Source: Caulobacter sp. (GTDB taxonomy: Bacteria; Pseudomonadota; Alphaproteobacteria; Caulobacterales; Caulobacteraceae). From it: DNA of 14,846 nucleotides. Positions within the stretch are counted from its first letter, which is position 1, and the number at the start of each line of letters is the position of its first letter. The notes under the pieces are model-generated. The model searched no databases. It saw only the letters and a list, made by a program, of their open reading frames with translations, and was not told where the DNA came from. Shown here piece by piece: positions 1-6,724 of the stretch. Location: positions 1 to 14,846 of the forward strand of contig JACMOF010000399.1 in the NCBI GenBank assembly GCA_014378155.1. Direction: 5' to 3'. A program made the translations under genes and the position numbers.

Positions 1-4
1 CCGC

Positions 5-847
5 TCATAGGCCCCGCCGCTGGTAAATCTTCTCCGCACGGACGAACTCGGTGAAGGCGTCGGCGTGGTCGGAGAAGCGCAGGCTCTCCTTCGAGCCCAG
101 GCCCAGGCAGCCCTTGCGGGCGAGGGAGTCGCGGAAAAGCCCCAACGCCCGGCTCTGTAAAGATCGGTCGAAATAGATCAGCACGTTGCGACAAGAGACA
201 AGCTGAACCTCGGCGAAGACCGCGTCGGTGACCAGACTGTGATCGGAGAAGACCACGCGGCTGCGCAAGGTCTTGTCGAACACCGCGCGGCCGTAGGCGG
301 TGGTGTAATAGTCGGAGAGGGACGACTTGCCACCTGACTTCTGATGGTTCTCGGTGAACACCTTGATGAGGTCCAGAGCGTAGACGCCACTGGCGGCGGC
401 CTCGAGCGCGCCCGGGTTGATATCGGTAGCGTAGAAGAGCGTGCGATCCAGAAGTCCCTCTTCGTGAAACAGGATCGCGAACGAATGCAGCTCTTCGCCG
501 CTGCTGCACCCTGCGATCCACACCTTGAGAGACGGATAGGTTCGAAGATGTGGCACGACCTGCTCGCGGATCGCGCGGAAGTAACTGGGATCACGGAACA
601 TCTCGCTGACCTGAACGGTCAGGTAGTCGAGCAGGCGCGGGACCATGGCTGAGTCGTGCAGCACGGGATAGCGTAGGGCGCAAAGTTGAAGCGCGAAGCC
701 AAGGCGGTTCTGAGGCCGACGACGTCGGGCGATCACGTCCAGATCCTCCTGGCTGAGCGTGTAGTGCCGAATGAGGTCGGCCTCACCCGTCGGCAAGGCG
801 AGCAAGCGGTCAAACTGGGCATCGGTGATGACATGGCGGCGCGGCAT
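5..847 (-). CDS. Chimera: Tn3-family transposase N-terminus fused to CheR-type methyltransferase domain
   Basis: This 280-aa ORF joins two unrelated parts. Residues 1-61 (starting MPRRHVITDAQFDRLLALPT, then ADLIRHYTLS and NRLGFALQLCALRYP) look like the N-terminal DUF4158 segment of Tn3-family transposases. From about residue 62 (junction near base 664) the protein is a CheR-type SAM-dependent protein-glutamate methyltransferase: TVQVSEMFRDPSYF at 77-90, the SAM-binding motif VWIAGCSSGEE at 109-119, YATDINPGALEA at 139-150 and CRNVLIYFD at 219-227. CheR normally has an N-terminal helical domain for recognising receptors; that domain is missing and the transposase segment takes its place. The frame is open throughout, so a fusion protein could be made from the transposon's promoter. 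The catalytic core appears complete to its usual C-terminus. Methylation activity and targets are unknown; it may be a non-functional recombination product. Domain calls are confident, function is not. Confidence 0.85.
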   Translation of the reverse strand: MPRRHVITDAQFDRLLALPTGEADLIRHYTLSQEDLDVIARRRRPQNRLGFALQLCALRYPVLHDSAMVPRLLDYLTVQVSEMFRDPSYFRAIREQVVPHLRTYPSLKVWIAGCSSGEELHSFAILFHEEGLLDRTLFYATDINPGALEAAASGVYALDLIKVFTENHQKSGGKSSLSDYYTTAYGRAVFDKTLRSRVVFSDHSLVTDAVFAEVQLVSCRNVLIYFDRSLQSRALGLFRDSLARKGCLGLGSKESLRFSDHADAFTEFVRAEKIYQRRGL

Positions 848-930
848 GGCAGGAGTCCCAATCTAGGTGCGTTGAGGTTTTGGCCCCAGAACCGTAACTC
901 GCGCGCCGCCCAGGGGCGGACAAAAGGTCC
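848..930. other. Remnant tnpA/tnpR divergent intergenic region (probable res area)
   Basis: In Tn3-type transposons with divergent tnpA and tnpR genes, the res recombination site and both promoters lie between them. This short stretch separates the transposase start (847, minus) from the resolvase remnant (plus) and so occupies that position. I could not identify three clear res subsites. An imperfect inverted repeat (GTTTTGG near 875, CCAGAAC near 885) is visible but weak. The call rests on position only. Confidence 0.3.
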
Positions 931-1249
931 CAGACAAACGCGCTACCGCTACGCCTAGGTTTCGACGGACGACCAGAACCTCGACCGCCAGCGCGCAGCG
1001 CTGGACGACGCCGGCTGCGCCGAAGTCATCGAGGAGATCGAAAGCGGGGTGAAGGCGCGAAACCAGGTGGTCACCCTACTGGCGCGTTTGACCGCCGGCG
1101 ACGAACTGATTGTGAAGAGCCTGGATAGGCTCGGTCGCCGCGCCGGCGAATTGGTCGTCCTTCTCGACAAGCAACACAAGCGAGGCACCCTCGTCCGGAT
1201 TATGGATATGCCGTGGTTGGACTATTCTGCGCCGTTCGGTCTGTATTGA
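931..1249 (+). pseudogene. Broken serine resolvase (Tn3 TnpR-like) fragment
   Basis: The frame encodes RYRYA, then a TAG stop at 956-958, then VSTDDQNLDRQRAALDDAGC and continues to a stop at 1249. This is the start of a serine resolvase/invertase catalytic domain, where YARVSTDDQ is expected: the TAG replaces the Arg, and the catalytic Ser is the one in VST. SLDRLGRRAGELVVLLD keeps the conserved arginine motif (DRLGR). No start codon lies just before RYRYA, and after about residue RIMDMPW the sequence loses similarity, so the dimerisation helix and DNA-binding HTH are absent. About 100 of the usual ~185-200 residues remain. With the divergent transposase piece at 847 it marks a decayed Tn3-family element. 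An ATG at 1049 could start a 66-aa product without the catalytic Ser, so no resolvase activity is expected. Confidence 0.8.
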
Positions 1250-1287
1250 TCTGGAAACCGATCTGGCTTACATTCCATCTATGGAAT
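1246..1287 (+). promoter_or_regulatory. Promoter and palindromic operator of the toxin-antitoxin operon
   Basis: A sigma70-like promoter reads TTGATC (1246-1251), a 17-nt spacer, TACATT (1269-1274). The -10 overlaps a perfect inverted repeat, ATTCCAT (1272-1278), CT, ATGGAAT (1281-1287). The repeat lies 10 bases before the toxin ATG. Toxin-antitoxin operons are normally repressed by the antitoxin or the complex binding such palindromes, so this is the likely autoregulatory site. The -35 box begins inside the end of the resolvase remnant. Site assignment is by eye. Confidence 0.6.
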
Positions 1288-1297
1288 ATGTTGACCT

Positions 1298-1660
1298 ATG
1301 AGCTGGGACGTCGAGAACACCGATGAGTTCGGAAGCTGGTTCGTCGATTTGAGCGAAACCGATCAAGACGCGATCGACTTCACGGTCGACCTGCTGATCG
1401 CGCAAGGGCCGAACCTACGCTTTCCGCACTCGTCGGGGATCGCCAATTCGCGGCACTCGCACATGCGCGAGCTGCGGATTCAGAACGAAGGAAGGCCACT
1501 GCGGGTCTTCTACGCCTTCGATCCGCGTCGGTCAGCGATCCTGCTTATCGGAGGCGATAAAACGGGTGACGATCGCTTTTATGAGCGGCAGATCCCGGTC
1601 GCGCACGAGCTTTACGATGTGCATCTAAAAGAATTGAAGCAGGAAGGATTGTTGAAATGA
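1298..1660 (+). CDS. HigB/RelE-superfamily toxin (phage Gp49-like family)
   Basis: This 120-aa protein resembles the Gp49/HigB-like branch of RelE-fold toxins, which cut mRNA, usually at the ribosome. Features seen: an N-terminal helical stretch (ENTDEFGSWFVDLSETDQDAI), then the central sheet region MRELRIQNEGRPLRVFYAFD (about 65-84) followed by AILLIGGDKTGDDRFYERQIP, the family pattern of MRELR, RVFYAFD and L.GGDKTGDD. The C-terminal helix includes AHELYDVHLKELKQEG. The stop overlaps the antitoxin start (ATGA, 1657-1660), and the toxin-first order is the HigBA arrangement. The Shine-Dalgarno is weak, which would suit low toxin synthesis. Substrate specificity is not visible from sequence. 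Confidence 0.85.
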   Translation: MSWDVENTDEFGSWFVDLSETDQDAIDFTVDLLIAQGPNLRFPHSSGIANSRHSHMRELRIQNEGRPLRVFYAFDPRRSAILLIGGDKTGDDRFYERQIPVAHELYDVHLKELKQEGLLK

Positions 1661-1980
1661 GCGGACATCGCCCGTTCTCCGACCTCAAGAAGGGTTGGAG
1701 CCCCGAACGTCTCGCCGCGAATGCAACGCGGAAGACGAAGCTCATGGCCGAAATGGTCAGCTTGGAACAGCTCCGCGAAGGCCTCGGCATCAGCCAGGAG
1801 GAGTTGGCAAACGTCATGAAGGTGCAACAGCCGGCCATCTCGAAGCTGGTCCGTCGTCCCGACATGAAGGTCAGCACATTGCGTGACTTGATCGCGGCAA
1901 TGGGCGGCGAGTTGCACATCACAGCGACCTTTCCCGACCATTCGGTCGAGATTTGCAATTTCACCGGCTCGCCGGCCTGA
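1657..1980 (+). CDS. XRE-family HTH antitoxin (HigA-like)
   Basis: This 107-aa protein carries a helix-turn-helix of the XRE/Cro type at about residues 35-75 (LEQLREGLGISQEELANVMK, then QQPAISKLVRRPDMKVSTLRD), followed by a short strand segment LHITATFPDHSVEI. HigA-like antitoxins neutralise the partner toxin and repress the operon by binding the promoter palindrome (here 1272-1287). A strong ribosome-binding site, AGGAAGGA at 1641-1648, sits 8 nt before the ATG inside the toxin gene. This would favour antitoxin synthesis over toxin. The start overlaps the toxin stop by 4 bp, implying translational coupling. Confidence 0.87.
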   Translation: MSGHRPFSDLKKGWSPERLAANATRKTKLMAEMVSLEQLREGLGISQEELANVMKVQQPAISKLVRRPDMKVSTLRDLIAAMGGELHITATFPDHSVEICNFTGSPA

Positions 1981-2120
1981 AGCCAGCCTCTATCCACGGC
2001 GATCGCCGCGCCCGACCTAACGATGTTGGAGGGTGCCGGCGGTTCCATACCAGCGACATTCAGGGCGCGCGAAACAACTTGATCGATAGCGCTGCTGACC
2101 AGCGTTCTTCCTTTGTCCGC

Positions 2121-2825
2121 TTAGCGCGGTTTTCTGCCCGTTCTATGGCGTAACCCCTTATAGGCGAGGATCGCCAGGGCGACCCCGGCCAGGAAGCCGC
2201 TCGCCGTAACGCCGGTCGTGGCTGCCGCGGGCGCAGTAGTGGCCTCGTGCGAGTTCAAGCCGCTCGCCCAAAGCGCGGCGATAGCGAAGATCGCAATCCC
2301 GCCGATCTTCAGGACCGCCGCAACCTTCGAGACACCGCCGATGACGCGATTGCCGGCGATGTTGATCAGGAAGGCCGCGACGATCAGGCCGACCGCCAGG
2401 GCCGGGACCAGCAGCCGGTTGGCGCCGACATTGAACAGCTGCAGCGTGTAGGTCCCGAACGTGCGGGCCACCAGGCTTTCGCTGATGATCATTGAAAACG
2501 CCATCAGCAGGGAACAGCCGTCGGTGATGGTCGATCGCCCATAGGCCTTGCTCAACACCATGGCGATCCCCCCGGCTGAGGGATAGGCGTTCGACATCTT
2601 GATGTAGGTGTAGGCGGCGAAACCGCTGATGACCGCGGCCACCACGAAGGCCAACAGAAATAGCGCTCCCGCGAGTTCAGCGACCTGACCCGTCAGGGCG
2701 AAAATCCCCGCGCCAATCATCACACCGGCGCCCATGGCCACCGCGCCCGCCAGGGTCAGGCTGTTCTTCCGATATTGCTGATGGTCGTCGATAACGGTCG
2801 CTCCCTGTCGGCGGCGCTTAAGCAA
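2121..2825 (-). pseudogene. Truncated APC-family amino-acid permease
   Basis: The 234-aa product begins like an APC-superfamily permease: SLTLAGAVAMGAGVMIGAGI (about 22-41) is the glycine-rich first membrane helix, followed by helices near 50-75, 103-120, 138-157 and 166-190, and a helix GFLAGVALAILAYKG at about 210-224. In this family AYKG is normally followed by more than half of the transporter again (about 12 helices, over 400 aa). Here the protein becomes LRHRTGRKPR and stops. The break is near base 2154, and no remaining C-terminal half follows. A TTG at 2825 is the longest start; an AGGGAG motif inside the ORF (around 2800) hints at a different original start. It lies 40 bp after the ATP-grasp gene on the same strand and probably belonged to that operon. 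It is unlikely to transport. Confidence 0.75.
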
Positions 2826-2865
2826 AAGTGCCTGTTGTCTTCGTCCGCGTGCGTGGCGCTGGGCC

Positions 2866-4140
2866 TCACACCACGAAGACCGGTGCGAATCCGCCGCCCG
2901 GCGTTCGGAAATTGGTTGTCTGACCCTGGTAGATCCGCGCGGCGGCCAGAAGTGCTGTTCCCGCGTAGGTGTAGAGGCGCACGTCGAGCTTCATCGACTG
3001 GATCTCACCATCGACGGCGATACTGCGCGTGCTTGGCTGGGCCAGTTCCTGGGCGATATAGCCGCCCTTGCGGATCAGCTCCCAAACCCCGCGCGTGGTC
3101 TTGTCGCCGCGATAGACCGCCTTTCCCCCATGGCCGCCGTCGGGCTTGAAGAAATAGCGCTTCCGGTCCGCCCACAGCCGGTCCGCCGTTTCGGGGGTCA
3201 CCGGGACCGTCCTGGGAATAGAGCTCAGGCTTCGCCGCTGCGCCGGCGTCAAACCCCAGTCCCCTACCGCACCCGGATCAGAGAGAAGCACGAGGTTTCG
3301 CTTGTCGGCATAGAGGGCGTGGTTGTGCGGGTTCGGGGTGAGCACGACCGCCCCGGCTTGATAGGCAGCCTGGAGGGGTTCATGGCCCGGAGCGGCCAGC
3401 GAGAAATCGACCAGACGGTTGTAAACCAGGTCCACAATCTCGCCGCCTCGCCGCAGCTTTCCATCAACGAAGCTCAGTTCGGCGGGATCGGCGATCCAGG
3501 CCTGGACGCCGTGTCGTTCGAAGAGCCCCTGGGCGAGCCGGAACTCCGGCAAGAGATACTGCTCCTGCGGGCGGTCATCGACGATGGCGATCGTGCGCGG
3601 CTGGCCGGTGCGGCCTTGCCGTCGCCACTCAGCCAGAAACATCCCCCAAACGGCGTCCTCGAAATCACCATCGACAGGAGCGCTCACCGCCTCTTGCGCT
3701 TCGCGGCAACAGGCCCTTTGAGCCTCGGCCAGCACGGCGTTCAGGAAAGCGCCGCCCGCGTTGGTGTTCACTTCGATAAGCCTTGGCCCGTCATCGCCAA
3801 GATGGAAATCATAGCCCATGAAGACACCGAGAGGTCCGAAGTCGGCGTTTGCGATGGGCGGCGCCCAGGCCAGGACCGCACGTTGGTATTGCGGATTGGC
3901 GGCGGCGGCCTCGATCGCCAGCACCACATCCAGCATCGCGTCCAGATCGGACTTGGCCAGAAAAACCGGCGAGCGTGCGAACAGGCTCGTCCGGTCGGTG
4001 AGCAACTTGGACAAATCCGGCATTGCCGAGGTGCGGATCGCGGCGTCCAGCTTCTCCTGATCAAGGGTGATGCAGAAACATCGGCTGTTGAGAACGGCGT
4101 CTCGGCCCTTCAGATCATCGGTCATTTGTGTGACGCCCAT
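2866..4140 (-). CDS. ATP-grasp protein with GspS-like metal-binding pattern, substrate unknown
   Basis: This 424-aa cytoplasmic protein (no signal peptide or membrane segment) has ATP-grasp hallmarks. FMGYDFHLGDDGPRLIEVN gives Asp111, Glu123 and Asn125; the D-x11-E-x-N spacing equals that of the Mg-binding residues I recall for E. coli glutathionylspermidine synthetase (D318/E330/N332). Later come a glycine-rich nucleotide loop, FFKPDGGHGGKAVYRGDK (330-347), a hinge-like YIAQEL (361-366), MKLDVRLYTYAGTALLAAAR (383-402) and the end NFRTPGGGFAPV (410-421). ATP-grasp enzymes usually join a carboxylate to an amine or thiol via an acyl phosphate; the substrate here cannot be read. It overlaps the preceding 160-aa gene by 26 bp, or 11 bp if the ATG at 4125 (MTDDLK) is used; neither start has a strong ribosome-binding site, suggesting coupling. 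I recognise the fold, not the exact role. Confidence 0.7.
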   Translation of the reverse strand: MGVTQMTDDLKGRDAVLNSRCFCITLDQEKLDAAIRTSAMPDLSKLLTDRTSLFARSPVFLAKSDLDAMLDVVLAIEAAAANPQYQRAVLAWAPPIANADFGPLGVFMGYDFHLGDDGPRLIEVNTNAGGAFLNAVLAEAQRACCREAQEAVSAPVDGDFEDAVWGMFLAEWRRQGRTGQPRTIAIVDDRPQEQYLLPEFRLAQGLFERHGVQAWIADPAELSFVDGKLRRGGEIVDLVYNRLVDFSLAAPGHEPLQAAYQAGAVVLTPNPHNHALYADKRNLVLLSDPGAVGDWGLTPAQRRSLSSIPRTVPVTPETADRLWADRKRYFFKPDGGHGGKAVYRGDKTTRGVWELIRKGGYIAQELAQPSTRSIAVDGEIQSMKLDVRLYTYAGTALLAAARIYQGQTTNFRTPGGGFAPVFVV

Positions 4141-4597
4141 CAGCAGGGCGATTGCCTTCCCGCTCTCTCATGGCAGGTCCGCCGTCGATGTTGCCGTCAC
4201 CAAGCGCGCAGGGCGCCGGCAGGTCTGTTCTTGATCGGAAGGCCCCTGCCCGTTCGACAAGGTCGCTCATGTGGGAGGCGGCCCGGATCGTGAGCGGATG
4301 ATGGGTGAAGCCAGGCCTCGGCGAAATGTAAGCCGTGACCTCTCGCGCAAGTTCAAGTTGGCGCTCGGAAGCGTCAGCCAACAGCGCGATCAGAAGATTC
4401 TCCATCGCGATCAGGCGGACACGAAGCAGGACGATTTCGGAGTTTGTCACCTCAGGCGCCGGCTCGGGGAACCCCTCGCCCCCGGTCGAGCACTCTTGTG
4501 GGCCTTGGAGGCTCGCGCCCCCTTCATTGTCCCACCGAGATAGCGCTTTCTGGCGTAGCTGCGCAGGGTCGGAGAAATCCATTTCGGGCTCTATCAT
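4115..4597 (-). CDS. Conserved-looking hypothetical protein, 160 aa
   Basis: I do not recognise a named family. The N-terminus ([18 protein letters not shown], about 10-27) is a short charged motif, followed by a low-complexity linker, then an amphipathic helical block from about 52 to 118 ([20 protein letters not shown], then [20 protein letters not shown] and [19 protein letters not shown]). The C-terminal 40 residues are polar and probably disordered. No signal peptide is visible. It is probably real: its ATG overlaps the DUF305 stop (ATGA, 4594-4597), AAAAGG lies 7 nt upstream, and its stop lies inside the start region of the ATP-grasp gene. The overlaps on both sides suggest that all three proteins are made together and may act together. 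Function unknown. Confidence 0.65.
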   Translation of the reverse strand: MIEPEMDFSDPAQLRQKALSRWDNEGGASLQGPQECSTGGEGFPEPAPEVTNSEIVLLRVRLIAMENLLIALLADASERQLELAREVTAYISPRPGFTHHPLTIRAASHMSDLVERAGAFRSRTDLPAPCALGDGNIDGGPAMREREGNRPADGRHTNDR

Positions 4598-5191
4598 TCC
4601 CGCGCCTTTTCAATTCGGGGGATCCTGTTCGTGCGGATCATTCGATCGGCTGCAGGGTGTTTGATCCCTGTGCTTTCGTCGGTCTGCGGCGGCTGCGGCG
4701 GCGCATGGCGGTCGCGATAAGACGGCAAATCCGACGCGCTGGCGGGTGTGGGCTTGGCTTCGAGGCGAGCGATCATTCGATCCATCTCGGCGATTTCTCG
4801 AATTTGCGCGTCGATGATCCCGTCTGCCCGTTTACAGACTTCGGGGTCTCTGATGTGCGCGCGCTCGCTGGTCATGATCGCGATGGAATGGTGATGGATC
4901 ATCGCCTTATGTACGCCACGTCACCGATCGTCTCCTGGCTCCTCACGAAAGCGAGACCGCGAAGACCACGACGCTCCCGGCCAGGATGGCCATGTTGGCG
5001 CGCTTGTTTTCGTACATCTTGAGCATGAACAGCATCATTACGATGGCCATCACTGCGCCCATCAGTACGGCCATGTAGAGGCGTGTCTCGCTGAAGCGTA
5101 CGTGCTGCAGCACGTAGGTATTGAGATACATCAGCCCAAACATGATGATCGTCGACGTGGCGATCATCGCGGCGAAGCGACGGTATTTCAC
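4594..5191 (-). pseudogene. DUF305-family membrane protein, interrupted by two frameshifts
   Basis: Two frames together make one DUF305 protein. The first (from GTG at 5191, KYRRFAAMIATST, to a stop near 4943) holds three membrane helices: MIATSTIIMFGLMYLNTYV, LYMAVLMGAVMAIVMMLFML and MAILAGSVVVFAVSL. The second, from 4902, holds the family core [20 protein letters not shown] and [19 protein letters not shown], then a proline-rich tail. The linking residues ([13 protein letters not shown]) sit in the third frame between 4946 and 4905. One base appears missing near 4948 (short T run on the coding strand) and one near 4906 (AAGG). Adding two bases gives 600 nt, 199 aa. The GTG start is preferred because GGAGA lies 5 nt before it. 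DUF305 proteins are often linked to copper and other metals, with His/Met-rich cores. Either a pseudogene or sequencing error. Confidence 0.8.
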
Positions 5192-5376
5192 GATATTCTC
5201 CGATTGGCTGAGCTGGAAGACCACACCCAAGCTCAACGCCTCAGTTCGAATTGTGATGCGAAACTTCACCCCGTCTGGTCTTTTGGCGGCTCGTTGCCGA
5301 GGGCGTCCTCTTGAGGGGCCAGAGCCCAGCGGCGCGTATCTTCAGTAGAGACAACGTCCAGGCTTAAGGAAACCGC
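5192..5376. promoter_or_regulatory. Divergent intergenic region, DUF305 operon / copCD
   Basis: Both the minus-strand DUF305 operon and plus-strand copCD must start here. A possible copC promoter is TTGAGG (5311-5316) with TATCTT (5337-5342), but the 20-nt spacer is long. A small dyad GGGC/GCCC (5316-5327) lies in that spacer, and no CueR palindrome like those at 9808 and 13727 is present. No CopR/CusR-type box was recognised. The copC ribosome-binding site AAGGAAA is at 5366-5372. Confidence 0.3.
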
Positions 5377-5745
5377 ATGCGCCACCACCACTTCATCGCC
5401 GCCGGGATCGCCGCGAGCGCAGCTCTGCTGCTCGGTGGCGCCGCCTCGGCCCACGCCCATCTGGTCAAGTCCACACCCGCGGCCAACGCCACCGTGGCGG
5501 CGCCCAAGGCCATCAGCCTGACCTTCAACGAAAAGCTGACCCCGGCCTTCTCGAAGTTTGAGCTGGTCATGCCGACGATGAGCAACATGGCCGTAGCGGT
5601 GAAGACCAGCGTCTCCAAGGACGGCCTCACCATCACCGGCACGCCGAGCGCCCTGCTCTCGCCCGGCGCATACAAGATCAACTGGCACGCCGCCTCCGAC
5701 GACGGGCACAAGATGGACGGCGTCGTCGATTTCACGGTGAAATAG
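5377..5745 (+). CDS. copC: CopC periplasmic copper-binding protein
   Basis: This 122-aa protein has a Sec signal peptide (MRHHHFIAAGIAASAALLLG, then GAASAHA) with likely cleavage after residue 27, so the mature protein begins with His28 (HLVKSTPAANATV), as in CopC proteins. The Cu(II) site is visible: N-terminal His28 plus Asp109 and His111 in SDDGHKMDG. Met65, Met68 and Met71 in MPTMSNM form a Met-rich patch like the Cu(I) site of some CopC proteins. The length is normal for the family. It acts in the periplasm as a copper carrier or buffer and is normally paired with CopD. copD starts 3 nt after its stop. AAGGAAA 5 nt upstream supports the start. Confidence 0.95.
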   Translation: MRHHHFIAAGIAASAALLLGGAASAHAHLVKSTPAANATVAAPKAISLTFNEKLTPAFSKFELVMPTMSNMAVAVKTSVSKDGLTITGTPSALLSPGAYKINWHAASDDGHKMDGVVDFTVK

Positions 5746-5748
5746 ACC

Positions 5749-6681
5749 GTGCTCGAGCCTGCGGTCATCGTCCTCAGGCTGGGGCAATATTTGGGAGCGA
5801 TGGTCCTGTTCGGATCATCGATCTTCGCCCTCTACGCCTTGCCCCGCACAGGGTCCGTCGCGACCGGAGCTTTGCGCTGGCTGCGCCCGCTTCTGGCCTG
5901 GAGCGCTGCTGGTCTGCTGATCGCATGCCTCCTGGGCTTGCTGGCTCAGACCTCGGTGCTGGCCGGCTCGCTCAGCGAGGGCCTTAAGCTGTCCTCGCTG
6001 TCGGCGGTCGTCACGACCATGGGCTTCGGCCGGTCTGCGGTGGTTCGCGCCGTCGGCGCAGGCCTTGCGCTCCTGCTGCTGGTTCTTCGCCGGCCTGATC
6101 GCGCGACCTTGGTGGTCTGCGCATCGTTGGGCGCGGTGGTCTGCGGAAGTTTGGCGTGGATGGGTCATGGCGCATCGACCGAGGGGGCGGGAGGGCCGCT
6201 TCACTTGGGGGCCGACATCTTCCACGCGCTGGCCGCCGGCCTATGGATCGGCGCCTTGGCCAGCTTCCTGTTCGTCCTGAAGTGGCGACCAGACGACAAC
6301 GCCGAACTCGATCGCATCCGCCACAAGGCGCTGCACGGCTTTTCCGGGATTGGCTCAGCCCTCGTCGCCGTGCTGGTGGCGTCTGGCCTGGTCAACAGCT
6401 GGTTCCTGGTGAGTCCCACGCGCCTTTCAGGGCTCTGGACAACGCCATATGGCCAGCTCCTGTCGCTCAAGCTGGTGCTATTCATGGGCATGCTCGGGCT
6501 CGCCGCCGCCAACCGCTTTCGCCTGACGCCGGCGCTGGGATCGGACCTTGGCACAGATGGCGCGCAGGTCGCCCCTTTGGCTGAATTACGCCGCTCGCTG
6601 ATCATTGAGAGCAGTCTCGCCTTTGCTGTCCTCGCCCTAGTCGCGTGGTTCGGTATGCTGGCGCCCGTCTCAGCGCAATGA
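5749..6681 (+). CDS. copD: CopD inner-membrane copper resistance protein
   Basis: This 310-aa protein is almost entirely hydrophobic, with about eight membrane helices. Recognisable parts are the first helix (VIVLRLGQYLGAMVLFGSSI), the CopD-domain segment ADIFHALAAGLWIGALASFL (about 159-178) with a membrane-embedded His, FSGIGSALVAVLVASGLVNS (about 198-217), and YGQLLSLKLVLFMGMLGLAA followed by NRFRLTP. CopD is thought to move copper across the inner membrane or pass it between compartments, working with CopC. The start is GTG at 5749, 3 nt after copC, with no strong ribosome-binding site of its own; translation is likely coupled. It converges with copB, which ends 43 bp downstream; no clear terminator hairpin is seen between them. 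Confidence 0.93.
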   Translation: MLEPAVIVLRLGQYLGAMVLFGSSIFALYALPRTGSVATGALRWLRPLLAWSAAGLLIACLLGLLAQTSVLAGSLSEGLKLSSLSAVVTTMGFGRSAVVRAVGAGLALLLLVLRRPDRATLVVCASLGAVVCGSLAWMGHGASTEGAGGPLHLGADIFHALAAGLWIGALASFLFVLKWRPDDNAELDRIRHKALHGFSGIGSALVAVLVASGLVNSWFLVSPTRLSGLWTTPYGQLLSLKLVLFMGMLGLAAANRFRLTPALGSDLGTDGAQVAPLAELRRSLIIESSLAFAVLALVAWFGMLAPVSAQ

Positions 6682-6724
6682 TCCCGTCGGCGATCTGCGA
6701 TTACTCGGCCCAGTGCGCTGTTGA

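Noticed and set aside
1981..2120. Possible gene fragment between the antitoxin and the permease remnant
   Set aside because: Short open frames on both strands but no recognised motif or ribosome-binding site; I see nothing that I can name here.
3130..4293. 387-aa plus-strand ORF opposite the ATP-grasp gene
   Set aside because: No recognisable domains, Arg/Gly/Gln-rich composition typical of antisense frames in GC-rich DNA; the minus-strand frame has clear ATP-grasp motifs.
6682..6724. Terminator between converging copD and copB
   Set aside because: No stable inverted repeat or T run could be found in the 43-bp gap.
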